The notes beneath the pieces are model-generated. The model saw nothing but the letters and a program-made list of their open reading frames with translations, did not search any database and had not been told where the DNA came from. The translations under genes were made by a program, and so were the position numbers. Shown here in pieces: positions 1-7,702 of a stretch of 7,702 nucleotides of DNA. Positions within the stretch are counted from its first letter, which is position 1, and each line of letters begins with the position of its first letter. The stretch is from Alphaproteobacteria bacterium (GTDB taxonomy: Bacteria > Pseudomonadota > Alphaproteobacteria > Sneathiellales > Sneathiellaceae), in assembly GCA_006226265.1 (NCBI GenBank), contig SBHH01000297.1:1-7702 (forward strand), in the 5' to 3' direction.

Positions 1-504
<504 letters not shown>

Positions 505-505
505 G

Positions 506-532
506 AAAAAAGCCGGTAGATCACCGGCTTTT
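506..532 (-). terminator. Intrinsic terminator after ilvC
   Basis: A perfect 10-bp stem pairs 508-517 with 523-532 around the 5-base loop 518-522; its core is AGCCGGT / ACCGGCT. Read on the minus strand the hairpin runs into at least six U residues (complement of the A-run 506-511). It sits about 30 bases beyond the ilvC stop codon, so it should end the ilvBNC transcript before mreB. On the plus strand only four T residues follow, so plus-strand termination would be weaker. Confidence 0.88.
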
Positions 533-562
533 CCCATTTTCTTCATATTTCACTGATCAGTC

Positions 563-1600
<1,038 letters not shown>

Positions 1601-1640
1601 TTAAACTTCTCTGTATTTTGTCTGTGATTTTTATGCGGGA

Positions 1641-2153
1641 TCAGATGGTATCCGTCCCGCGATGAACGGCAACGACCCCAGTCCGGCAGACTTCCGCCTT
1701 GCCGAGCGGCTCCATCAGGGCGATGAAGGCCTTCACCTTGTCGGGAACGCCGGTGACTTCGAAAACGAAGGAATCCTCGGTGGTATCGACGGCGCGGGCG
1801 CGGAAGATATCCGCCATGCGAAGCGCCTCCACCCGCTTTTCCCCCTTGCTGATCACCTTGACCAGCGCCATTTCGCGCTCCACGCTCGGCCCCTCCATGG
1901 TGAGGTCAGTGATCTTGTGAACGGGCACAAGGCGGCCAAGCTGCGCCTTGATCTGCTCGATCACCATCTTCGTACCCGTCGTGACGATGGTGATCCGCGA
2001 GAGGTTCTTTTCCTCATCCACGCGCGCCACGGTCAGGCTCTCGATATTATAGCCGCGCGCCGAAAACAGGCCCACCACGCGCGCCAGGATCCCGAACTCG
2101 TTATCGACAAGAACGGAGATGGTATGGCGGAAAATTTCGGTATCCTGTATCAT
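1641..2153 (-). CDS. ilvN: Acetolactate synthase small (regulatory) subunit
   Basis: This is the non-catalytic subunit that binds the IlvB catalytic subunit, raises its activity and gives feedback inhibition by valine. The 170 residues fit the full-length IlvH-type family (E. coli IlvH is 163), not the short E. coli IlvN, so ilvH is an equally fair symbol. The N-terminal ACT domain (about residues 10-82) contains NEFGILARVVGLF and ARGYNIESLTV. N18, G21 and N36 line up with E. coli IlvH N11, G14 and N29, residues known from valine-resistant mutants, so a working valine site is inferred. The C-terminal ALS small-subunit domain spans roughly residues 90-165 (VEREMALVKV, FRARAVD, EVCRTGVVAVHRG). 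The ATG at 2151-2153 has AAAGGA upstream with a rather long spacing of about 11 bases. It lies 85 bp after ilvB and 58 bp before ilvC. Confidence 0.97.
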   Translation of the reverse strand: MIQDTEIFRHTISVLVDNEFGILARVVGLFSARGYNIESLTVARVDEEKNLSRITIVTTGTKMVIEQIKAQLGRLVPVHKITDLTMEGPSVEREMALVKVISKGEKRVEALRMADIFRARAVDTTEDSFVFEVTGVPDKVKAFIALMEPLGKAEVCRTGVVAVHRGTDTI

Positions 2154-2187
2154 TGTGCAAGCAATCCTTTTGCTGTCGCGGTTTCTT

Positions 2188-2209
2188 TTAAACCAGCACC
2201 CCGGTTTAA
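2188..2209 (-). other. Intercistronic hairpin between ilvB and ilvN
   Basis: TTAAACC (2188-2194) and GGTTTAA (2203-2209) form a perfect 7-bp inverted repeat around an 8-base loop. It lies in the 85-bp gap between the ilvB stop and the ilvN start. No U-run follows on the minus strand, so it does not read as a terminator. Possible roles are mRNA stabilisation or a processing boundary, but nothing in the sequence proves either. Confidence 0.4.
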
Positions 2210-2238
2210 TCCACTAATTTAGCAGGGGGTCAGACCTC

Positions 2239-4002
2239 TTAAACGAAGGACAGTCCGTCGGTGGTGACCTTCGGCGCATCCTCGCCATCGTCATCGCCGA
2301 GCAGCATCTGGTTATGCGCCGCGCCGGAGGGGACCATGGGGAAGACATTCTCCGCCTTGTCGACCAGCATATCGACCAGCACCGGCCCCTTGGTCGCGAT
2401 CATTTCCTTGATGCAATCGTCCACCTTGTCGGGATCGGAGCAGCGAAGCCCCGTGCCGCCGAAGGCTTCGGCAAGTTTCACGAAATCGGGCAGGCTCTCC
2501 ATATAGCTTTCCGAATAGCGCCCGCCATGCAGCAGTTCCTGCCATTGGCGCACCATGCCCATATATTCGTTGTTGAGGATGAAAATCTTCACCGGCAGGC
2601 GGTACTGCAGGATCGTCGAGAGCTCCTGGATATTCATCATGGTGGAGGCTTCGCCCGCCACATCGACGACGAGGGCCTCGGGATGCGCGACCTGAACGCC
2701 CATGGCCGCCGGCAGGCCATAGCCCATGGTGCCGAGACCGCCCGAGGTCATCCAGCGGTTCGGTTCCTCAAACTGCAGATACTGCGCGGCCCACATCTGG
2801 TGCTGCCCCACTTCCGTGGTGAAATAGCGGTCCATGCCCCTGGTCAGTTCATTGAGGCGGGAAAGCGCATATTGCGGCTTGATCGTCTTGCCTTTCTGTT
2901 CGAACTTCAGGCACTGGCGCGCGCGCCACTGGTCGATCTGCGCCCACCATTTCTTGAGCGCGGCCGTATCCGTCTTGTGGACTTCCGACTTCCAGACCTT
3001 GATCATGTCTTCAAGGACATGGCCGACATCGCCGACGATCGGAATATCGACGGCGATATTCTTGTTGATCGAGGACGGGTCGATATCGATATGGATCTTC
3101 TTCGAGTCCGGCGAGAAGGTCGAGATCGCCCCCGTCACCCGGTCATCGAAGCGCGCGCCAACGCAGACCATGACATCGCAGTCATGCATGGTGTGGTTCG
3201 CCTCGAACGTGCCATGCATGCCAAGCATGCCGAGGAACTGCTTGTCGGACGCGGGGTACGCGCCAAGCCCCATCAGGGTATTGGTGATCGGATAGCCGGT
3301 CATGCGGACGAACTGGATCAGGAGCTTGGACGCCTTCGGCCCCGAATTGATGACGCCGCCGCCCGTATAGAAGACAGGCCGCTTCGCGCCCGCGATCATC
3401 TTGACCGCCGCCTTGATGGCTTTGAGGTCGCCTTTCATTTGCGGCTTGTAGCGGGTCTGCTTGGCCATGGAGGGTGGCATATAAGACCCTTCGGCAAGCT
3501 GGACGTCTTTCGGCAGGTCAATAACGACCGGACCCGGACGGCCCGTGGTCGCGACCTGAAAGGCCTCATGCATGGTGCGGGCGAGATCGTTCACATCCTT
3601 GACCAGATAGTTATGCTTGGTCACCGGGCGGGTGATGCCGACGGTATCGGCCTCCTGAAAGGCATCGTTGCCGATCATATGGGTGGCGACCTGCCCGGTC
3701 AGGCAGATGATCGGAATGCTGTCCATCAGCGCATCAGCAAGGCCGGTAACCGCATTGGTCGCACCGGGACCGGAGGTCACCAGCACAACACCCGGCTTGC
3801 CGGTGGAGCGGGCATAACCCTCCGCCGCATGGACCGCGCCGCCTTCCTGACGGACGAGGATATGGCGAATGCTGTTCTGCTTGAAAAGCTCGTCATAAAG
3901 CGGAAGCACGGCACCGCCGGGATAGCCAAAAATCACCTCCACGCCCTGGTCCGCCAGCGCCTTGATTGCAATTCCCGCTCCGCTCAGTTCCTCTTTCGCC
4001 AT
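2239..4002 (-). CDS. ilvB: Acetolactate synthase large (catalytic) subunit
   Basis: This thiamine-diphosphate, FAD and Mg2+-dependent enzyme condenses two pyruvates to 2-acetolactate, or pyruvate with 2-oxobutyrate, in the first common step of branched-chain amino acid synthesis. I chose the ATG at 4000-4002 (587 residues) because GGA lies seven bases upstream. An in-frame TTG at 4012-4014 would add four residues and has a poorer ribosome site. The N-terminal ThDP domain has [13 protein letters not shown] and the catalytic Glu53 in RQEGG. A central FAD-binding domain follows. The C-terminal ThDP domain ends its cofactor motif at Asn477-Asn478 and holds Trp487 in MGMVRQWQ, the position known from herbicide resistance. 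Oddly, the motif that usually opens with Gly-Asp-Gly reads Gly-Glu-Ala here (450-452). The gene is first of ilvB-ilvN-ilvC and follows a leader with a terminator-like hairpin. The stop is TAA at 2239-2241. The alternative symbol is ilvI. Confidence 0.97.
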   Translation of the reverse strand: MAKEELSGAGIAIKALADQGVEVIFGYPGGAVLPLYDELFKQNSIRHILVRQEGGAVHAAEGYARSTGKPGVVLVTSGPGATNAVTGLADALMDSIPIICLTGQVATHMIGNDAFQEADTVGITRPVTKHNYLVKDVNDLARTMHEAFQVATTGRPGPVVIDLPKDVQLAEGSYMPPSMAKQTRYKPQMKGDLKAIKAAVKMIAGAKRPVFYTGGGVINSGPKASKLLIQFVRMTGYPITNTLMGLGAYPASDKQFLGMLGMHGTFEANHTMHDCDVMVCVGARFDDRVTGAISTFSPDSKKIHIDIDPSSINKNIAVDIPIVGDVGHVLEDMIKVWKSEVHKTDTAALKKWWAQIDQWRARQCLKFEQKGKTIKPQYALSRLNELTRGMDRYFTTEVGQHQMWAAQYLQFEEPNRWMTSGGLGTMGYGLPAAMGVQVAHPEALVVDVAGEASTMMNIQELSTILQYRLPVKIFILNNEYMGMVRQWQELLHGGRYSESYMESLPDFVKLAEAFGGTGLRCSDPDKVDDCIKEMIATKGPVLVDMLVDKAENVFPMVPSGAAHNQMLLGDDDGEDAPKVTTDGLSFV

Positions 4003-4065
4003 CTGACTGTCCAATCATTCCGGCGTTCAGGGTTTTCCCGCCCCATACGCCTAAAAATTCAATAG

Positions 4066-4095
4066 AAAAAAAGCGCCCGGAGAAATTACCGGGCG
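4066..4095 (-). terminator. Terminator hairpin in the ilvB leader (candidate attenuator; may also end miaA)
   Basis: The stem pairs 4074-4080 with 4089-4095 (CGCCCGG / CCGGGCG, seven GC-rich pairs) around an 8-base AT-rich loop. On the minus strand it is followed by one C and then seven U residues (complement of 4066-4072), the classic intrinsic terminator form. It lies about 55 bases after the miaA stop and 64-70 bases before the ilvB start. It can therefore terminate miaA transcripts. Because a good promoter lies upstream of it, it can also act as a premature terminator for ilvBNC. No leader peptide rich in Ile, Leu or Val codons is visible, so the classical ribosome-stalling mechanism is not demonstrated. 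Confidence 0.8.
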
Positions 4096-4139
4096 GCTAA
4101 ACGGGCATTCTTCCTTGGAAATCAGCCCTTCATGAGGCG

Positions 4140-4168
4140 AACCTAGACCCTCAATTCCCCTGCGTCAA
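4140..4168 (-). promoter_or_regulatory. Predicted sigma-70-type promoter for ilvBNC
   Basis: On the minus strand, TTGACG (4163-4168) is separated by exactly 17 bases from TAGGTT (4140-4145). The -35 element matches five of six consensus bases and overlaps the last codons and stop region of miaA. A purine start at about A4133 is the right distance away. This would give a leader of roughly 130 bases carrying the hairpin at 4074-4095 before ilvB. This is the best promoter match I found in the window, although the -10 element is only moderate. Confidence 0.6.
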
Positions 4169-5125
4169 CAAAAATCGACGAATAAATGGAAAGAATTCCG
4201 CCTTTAAACTTTCCAAATCTTGCGCAGAAGAGGAATTTGCTTCGCACATCTTATTCCGAACCCATGTCATCTGACGTTTCGCATAGCGCCGGGTGAGCAT
4301 TTTAATCCGATCCAAAGCTTCCTCCAACTTTAGCGTTCCGTCAAGCACCTCTATAAGCTCCGGCACGCCAAGCGCTTTCATGGCGGGCAGTGTCGGATCG
4401 AGATGGCGATCCATCAGCCCCCTCACCTCTTCGAGCGCCCCGCCGTCCGTCACCATCCAGTCGAGGCGGCGGTTGCAGCGGTCATAGAGCCATTGCCGTT
4501 CCGGCATCAGGGCGAGCCAGAGACGCGGGCCTTCCAGAATAGGCCCCGCAGGAGCCTTTCTCTGCCAGTGAAGCAGCGAGACACCCGTCTCTTCGATGAC
4601 CTCAAGCGCCCGGAGGAGCCGTTGCGTATCGCCGGGCTTCAACCGCGCCGCCATATCAGGATCGAGTTCACTAAGCCGTTCATGAATGGCGGCGGTTCCC
4701 TCCACCTCCTGCTGATGGCGGAGGCGGGCGCGAAGTTCCTCCCCGATCGACGGAATTTCAGCGATCCCTTTGGTCAGGATATCGAAATAAAGCCCGGTCC
4801 CGCCCACCACGACGGGCAGCTTCCCCTCCGCCTGCACCTTCGCAATCTCGGCAAGCGCAAGGTCGCGCCAATGGGCCGCCGTACAACGGACGGAGGGATC
4901 GAGCGTGCCGTAAAGCCGGTGCGGGACCCGCGCCTCTTCCGTTTCATCCGGGCGGGCGGTCAGGACACGAAGGCCGTCATAAATCTGCATGCTGTCCGCA
5001 TTGATAATGACACCGCCGAATTCCTCTGCTATGGCAATGGCCGTGGCGGATTTGCCGCTCGCCGTCGGTCCCGCCAGCAGAATGGTGCCGGGCCGCCGGT
5101 CTGTATGTTGCTCAGTTTCAATCAT
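4151..5125 (-). CDS. miaA: tRNA dimethylallyltransferase (tRNA A37 isopentenyltransferase)
   Basis: MiaA transfers a dimethylallyl group from DMAPP to N6 of adenosine 37 in tRNAs that read codons starting with U, which improves codon-anticodon stability. The 324 residues match the usual 300-320. The P-loop GPTASGKS is at residues 19-26. It is followed by INADSMQIYDGL with the expected catalytic Asp44, the VVVGGTGLYFDIL segment (106-116), DTQRLLRALEVIEETG (166-181), the PAMKALGVPEL segment and the C-terminal signature TRRYAKRQMTWVRN (278-291). The ATG at 5123-5125 has no strong ribosome site, but an in-frame stop lies six codons upstream and no later start precedes the P-loop, so the start is secure. 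serB diverges 20 bp away. The 3' end overlaps the predicted ilvB promoter. All core motifs are intact. Confidence 0.97.
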   Translation of the reverse strand: MIETEQHTDRRPGTILLAGPTASGKSATAIAIAEEFGGVIINADSMQIYDGLRVLTARPDETEEARVPHRLYGTLDPSVRCTAAHWRDLALAEIAKVQAEGKLPVVVGGTGLYFDILTKGIAEIPSIGEELRARLRHQQEVEGTAAIHERLSELDPDMAARLKPGDTQRLLRALEVIEETGVSLLHWQRKAPAGPILEGPRLWLALMPERQWLYDRCNRRLDWMVTDGGALEEVRGLMDRHLDPTLPAMKALGVPELIEVLDGTLKLEEALDRIKMLTRRYAKRQMTWVRNKMCEANSSSAQDLESLKAEFFPFIRRFLLTQGN

Positions 5126-5145
5126 CAGGGAATTTCGACGCGCTT

Positions 5146-6051
5146 ATGACCCAGTCCTCAGTTCTTACACTTGTCGCCGATCATACAGCGCGCGGGGATA
5201 TCCGCAACGGTGCAGACAGCCTCCAAAAAGCTCTTGCCAACGCCGGGATTGAAAGCCGTCTCGATTGGCTCGCCGAAGAAATCGCCGTCGATGCCCTGAT
5301 CGAGGCGCCGGTGGAGGCCGCGAAGGCAGCTCTCGACGGCATGGATGCGATGCTTGCGCCCTTCGATTTCTGCCTGCAGCCGCAGGCGGACCGGCGGAAG
5401 AAACTTTTCCTCGCCGATATGGACAGCACCATCATCACGGTCGAATGCATTGACGAGCTTGCGGATTTTGCAGGGCTTCGCGCGGAAGTATCCACCATCA
5501 CCGAAAAGGCGATGAACGGCCTTCTCGATTTCAACGATGCTTTTCGCGAACGGGTCGCCATGCTGAAAGGTCTCCGCCGCGAAGTGCTGGAACAGGTCTA
5601 TCGGGAGCGGGTCACCCTGACGCCGGGCGCGAAGGAACTGGTCCGCACCATGCGGGCCCATGGCACCTATACGGCGCTCGTCTCGGGCGGCTTCACCTTC
5701 TTCACCGGCCGAGTGAAGGAGGATGTCGGCTTCGATATGCATATGAGTAACGAGCTTCTGTTTGAGGATGACGCATTGACCGGTGTCGCAGCGGAACCGA
5801 TCCTCAATTCCTCTGCCAAGCTCAAAACCCTGAACCGGCTTTTGACCGAAAAATCCCTGCCGCGGGAGGCCAGCCTCGCGGTCGGCGATGGCGCGAATGA
5901 TATCCCGATGATTGAGGCCGCAGGCCTTGGCGTTGCCTTCCATGCGAAGGCGAAGGCCGCCGCCGCAGCGGATGCGGAAATTCGTCATGGGGATTTGACT
6001 GGCCTTCTCTATTTCCAGGGATACCGGGCGGACGAGATTGTCCGGGACTGA
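5146..6051 (+). CDS. serB: Phosphoserine phosphatase SerB
   Basis: SerB hydrolyses O-phospho-L-serine to L-serine, the last step of serine synthesis from 3-phosphoglycerate, in the cytoplasm. It is a HAD-superfamily enzyme. Motif I is DMDST at residues 91-95, with nucleophile Asp91 and general acid Asp93. Motif II is Ser180 in ALVSGGFTFF. Lys225 serves as motif III, and motif IV is GDGANDIPM with Asp248 and Asp252. Glu100 in VECIDELA fits the substrate-binding glutamate. The first ~80 residues form a small regulatory-type N-terminal region (VLTLVADH start), as in other proteobacterial SerB of about 300 residues. The nearest purine-rich site, AGGGA at 5127-5131, is 14 bases from the ATG, so translation initiation signals are weak. 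It diverges from miaA by 20 bp and converges with degP. Confidence 0.96.
   Translation: MTQSSVLTLVADHTARGDIRNGADSLQKALANAGIESRLDWLAEEIAVDALIEAPVEAAKAALDGMDAMLAPFDFCLQPQADRRKKLFLADMDSTIITVECIDELADFAGLRAEVSTITEKAMNGLLDFNDAFRERVAMLKGLRREVLEQVYRERVTLTPGAKELVRTMRAHGTYTALVSGGFTFFTGRVKEDVGFDMHMSNELLFEDDALTGVAAEPILNSSAKLKTLNRLLTEKSLPREASLAVGDGANDIPMIEAAGLGVAFHAKAKAAAAADAEIRHGDLTGLLYFQGYRADEIVRD
5180..5207 (-). promoter_or_regulatory. Possible miaA promoter inside the serB 5' coding region
   Basis: On the minus strand, TTGCGG (5202-5207) is followed after 16 bases by TATGAT (5180-5185), which matches five of six -10 consensus bases. It would start transcription near 5173 and give miaA a leader of about 48 bases. 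The 20 bp between the miaA and serB starts are too short to hold a promoter, so a site inside the neighbouring gene is expected. I found no comparable match for serB. Confidence 0.38.
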
Positions 6052-6078
6052 TCAAGACTTCCCTTCCCCCAAATGAAA

Positions 6079-6104
6079 ATGGCGCCCGTTTGACCGGGCG
6101 CCAT
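6079..6104 (-). terminator. Terminator between convergent serB and degP
   Basis: A perfect 10-bp stem pairs 6079-6088 (ATGGCGCCCG) with 6095-6104 (CGGGCGCCAT) around a 6-base loop. It sits in the 76-bp gap between the serB and degP stop codons. On the minus strand it runs into TTTTCATTT (complement of about 6071-6079), so it should act mainly as the degP terminator. Plus-strand sequence after the stem (CATCCTG) has no T-run, so for serB it is a weaker terminator or a 3'-end stabilising hairpin. Confidence 0.78.
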
Positions 6105-6127
6105 CATCCTGTCTATACCGCTTGTCC

Positions 6128-7663
6128 CTAGCTGTTCTTGTTCAGCTTGAGGGCGATAAAGCGGGAGTTCTGACCGCGCTTCATCAGCAGAAGAACGGAC
6201 TTCTTGTCGGTGGCCTCGATTTCCTTAAAGCGTTTTTCAAGTTGCGCGATGCTGGTCACCGGCTCTAGCTGGGCTTCCAGAAGGATGTCGCCCGGACGAA
6301 TGTCCTTGCTGGCGGCTTCACTGTCGGGATCGACATTGGCCACAACCACGCCCTTGACGTCATCGCCGAGGTTGAGCTGTTCGCGAACGGCATCGTCGAT
6401 GTTCGAAAGCTCCATCCCGAGGATTTCGGAGGTTGCGCCTTCTGAGGCGCCTGCCGGGCCGTTGTCGGACATCGCCTTCTCGGCCTTTTCAAGTTCCCCG
6501 AGGGTCACGTCGACCGTCATCTTCTTGCCGTTCCGCCACAACTCGACCGAAACCTTCGACCCGACCTTGGTGCCGGCAACCAGACGGGAAAGCTCACGGG
6601 GTTCCGTGACCTTCTCACCATTGAAGTTGAGGATCACGTCACCGGCCTTGATGCCTGCCTTGTGGGCCGGACCATCTTCCGGAACGCCGGCGACAAGAAC
6701 GCCTTCGGTGTTTTTGAGGTCAAGCCCTTCGGCCAGTTCCTCGGTCACCGGCTGGATCACGACACCGAGCCAGCCGCGGCTGGTCTTGCCGAACTCGATC
6801 AGCTGTTTGGCGACCGGCATGGCAAGCTCGGACGGAACCGAGAAGCCGATCCCGATGCTGCCGCCGGACTGCGAGAAGATCGCCGTGTTGATGCCAATCA
6901 CTTCACCGTCCATGTTAAAGAGCGGACCGCCGGAATTCCCCTTGTTGATGGAGGCATCGGTCTGGATATAGTCATCATAGGGACCGGAGCGAATGTCACG
7001 TCCGCGGGCCGAGATGATACCGGCCGTCACCGTGCCACCAAGACCATAGGGGTTACCAATAGCAAGCACCCAGTCACCAACACGGGCCTTGGCGCTGTCG
7101 CCCCATTTCACGTCGATCAGCTTGTGCTGTGCCGGATCGATTTTAAGAACCGCAACGTCTGTTTTCGGATCGGTCCCGACCAGCTTGGCGGGGACCTTGT
7201 CACCGTCCTTGAAAATCACTTTGATTTCTTCGGCGCCGTCGATGACGTGGTTATTGGTAATGACATAGCCTTCCTTGGCGTCGATCACGAAGCCCGAGCC
7301 AAGCGAGGTGGCCTTGCGATCATGCTCCTCGCCCTTGCCGCGATTGCCGAAATCTTTAAAGAAATCCTCGAAAGGATGACCTTTCGGAAGCTGCGGTAAA
7401 TTAGGCCCGCCGGAAGTATGAATGGTCTGTGTCGTCGAAATATTGACGACGGCAGGGGAAAGTTTATCAACAAGGTCGGCAAAACTGTCCGGTGCAGGAC
7501 GCGCCCGGGCATTAAGGGCAAAAACGGTCATGACTGTGAAGACCGTAATGGTTGAAAGGACAAGAGTACTGTATCGGCGCACTCCCGAGGTCTGATCCGA
7601 TGCGGATCCGGCCCTGACTTCTACCCTTTCGGGCAGTGCTGGATATAGGTTAAACAAGTTCAT
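6128..7663 (-). CDS. degP: Do-family periplasmic serine protease with two PDZ domains (DegP/DegQ/MucD-like)
   Basis: This is an envelope protease and chaperone that degrades or holds misfolded periplasmic proteins. The 511 residues include a long charged N-region (1-30), a hydrophobic signal segment (about 31-50) and a probable signal peptidase I site after Ala-Arg-Ala (52-54). The trypsin-like domain spans about 62-280 with the full triad: His139 (TNNHV), Asp169 (KTDVAVLKI) and Ser244 (GNSGGPL). PDZ1 covers about 295-390 (GWLGV binding loop at 297-301) and PDZ2 about 412-507 (LGMEL loop at 415-419). The activation loop before the protease core (HPFEDFFKDF) is short, more like DegQ or MucD than E. 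coli DegP, so the symbol is a family label. AAGGA lies very close to the ATG (two bases away). No other start codon lies upstream in frame within the window. It ends before the convergent hairpin shared with serB. In relatives hflK/hflC often precede it, outside this window. Confidence 0.96.
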   Translation of the reverse strand: MNLFNLYPALPERVEVRAGSASDQTSGVRRYSTLVLSTITVFTVMTVFALNARARPAPDSFADLVDKLSPAVVNISTTQTIHTSGGPNLPQLPKGHPFEDFFKDFGNRGKGEEHDRKATSLGSGFVIDAKEGYVITNNHVIDGAEEIKVIFKDGDKVPAKLVGTDPKTDVAVLKIDPAQHKLIDVKWGDSAKARVGDWVLAIGNPYGLGGTVTAGIISARGRDIRSGPYDDYIQTDASINKGNSGGPLFNMDGEVIGINTAIFSQSGGSIGIGFSVPSELAMPVAKQLIEFGKTSRGWLGVVIQPVTEELAEGLDLKNTEGVLVAGVPEDGPAHKAGIKAGDVILNFNGEKVTEPRELSRLVAGTKVGSKVSVELWRNGKKMTVDVTLGELEKAEKAMSDNGPAGASEGATSEILGMELSNIDDAVREQLNLGDDVKGVVVANVDPDSEAASKDIRPGDILLEAQLEPVTSIAQLEKRFKEIEATDKKSVLLLMKRGQNSRFIALKLNKNS

Positions 7664-7702
7664 CTTCCTTCTAAAATGAGACGTGGCGCAGCCCGTTCCG
7701 GA

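Noticed and set aside
4022..4051. Nested inverted repeat (GGCGT...ACGCC enclosing GGG TTTT CCC) just upstream of the ilvB start
   Set aside because: The outer stem is only 5 bp with a large interior and the inner stem 3 bp. Too weak to call a riboswitch or operator, though it may contribute to the leader fold.
2314..4065. 583-codon open frame on the plus strand opposite ilvB
   Set aside because: It is the antisense shadow of ilvB. High third-position GC keeps the opposite frame free of stops; the translation is His/Arg/Asp-rich with no recognisable domain, whereas the minus strand encodes a complete acetolactate synthase.
5158..5988. 276-codon open frame on the minus strand opposite serB
   Set aside because: Shadow of serB; the plus strand carries all HAD motifs and the minus translation has none.

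Overview
This 7.7 kb window (about 57-58% GC by eye) looks like an ordinary chromosomal core region of an alphaproteobacterium. The protein sequences, the neighbourhood degP - serB - miaA - ilvB - ilvN - ilvC, and the adjacent start of mreB all point that way. As I recall, this order (usually with hflKC beside degP) recurs in several alphaproteobacterial orders. I cannot name a genus. I see no mobile element, CRISPR array, RNA gene, prophage remnant or defence cassette, and no convincing previously undescribed system.

Layout from left to right. The first 138 bases are the 5' end of mreB on the minus strand, cut by the window edge. A non-coding stretch (139-562) carries the mreB upstream region and a clear intrinsic terminator for the ilv genes. 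Next come ilvC (KARI), ilvN/ilvH (acetolactate synthase regulatory subunit) and ilvB (acetolactate synthase catalytic subunit). All three are on the minus strand, so transcription runs ilvB -> ilvN -> ilvC. A 136-148 bp leader in front of ilvB holds a terminator-like hairpin, with a good sigma-70-type promoter just upstream of it at the end of miaA. This makes ilvBNC a candidate for transcription attenuation. miaA (minus) and serB (plus) diverge with only 20 bp between their start codons. serB and degP (minus) converge on a strong GC-rich hairpin. degP, a periplasmic Do-family protease with two PDZ domains, fills the right side up to the last 39 bases.

The ilv genes provide the first two steps of valine/isoleucine synthesis: IlvBN condenses pyruvate with pyruvate or 2-oxobutyrate, and IlvC isomerises and reduces the product. 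SerB makes serine from phosphoserine. MiaA modifies A37 of tRNAs that read UNN codons. DegP handles misfolded envelope proteins, and MreB organises wall elongation. Only ilvBNC forms an evident functional operon; the others are housekeeping neighbours.

The points most worth a second look are the candidate attenuator before ilvB, the Gly-Glu-Ala sequence in place of Gly-Asp-Gly in the IlvB thiamine-diphosphate motif, and the very compact miaA/serB divergent start region.
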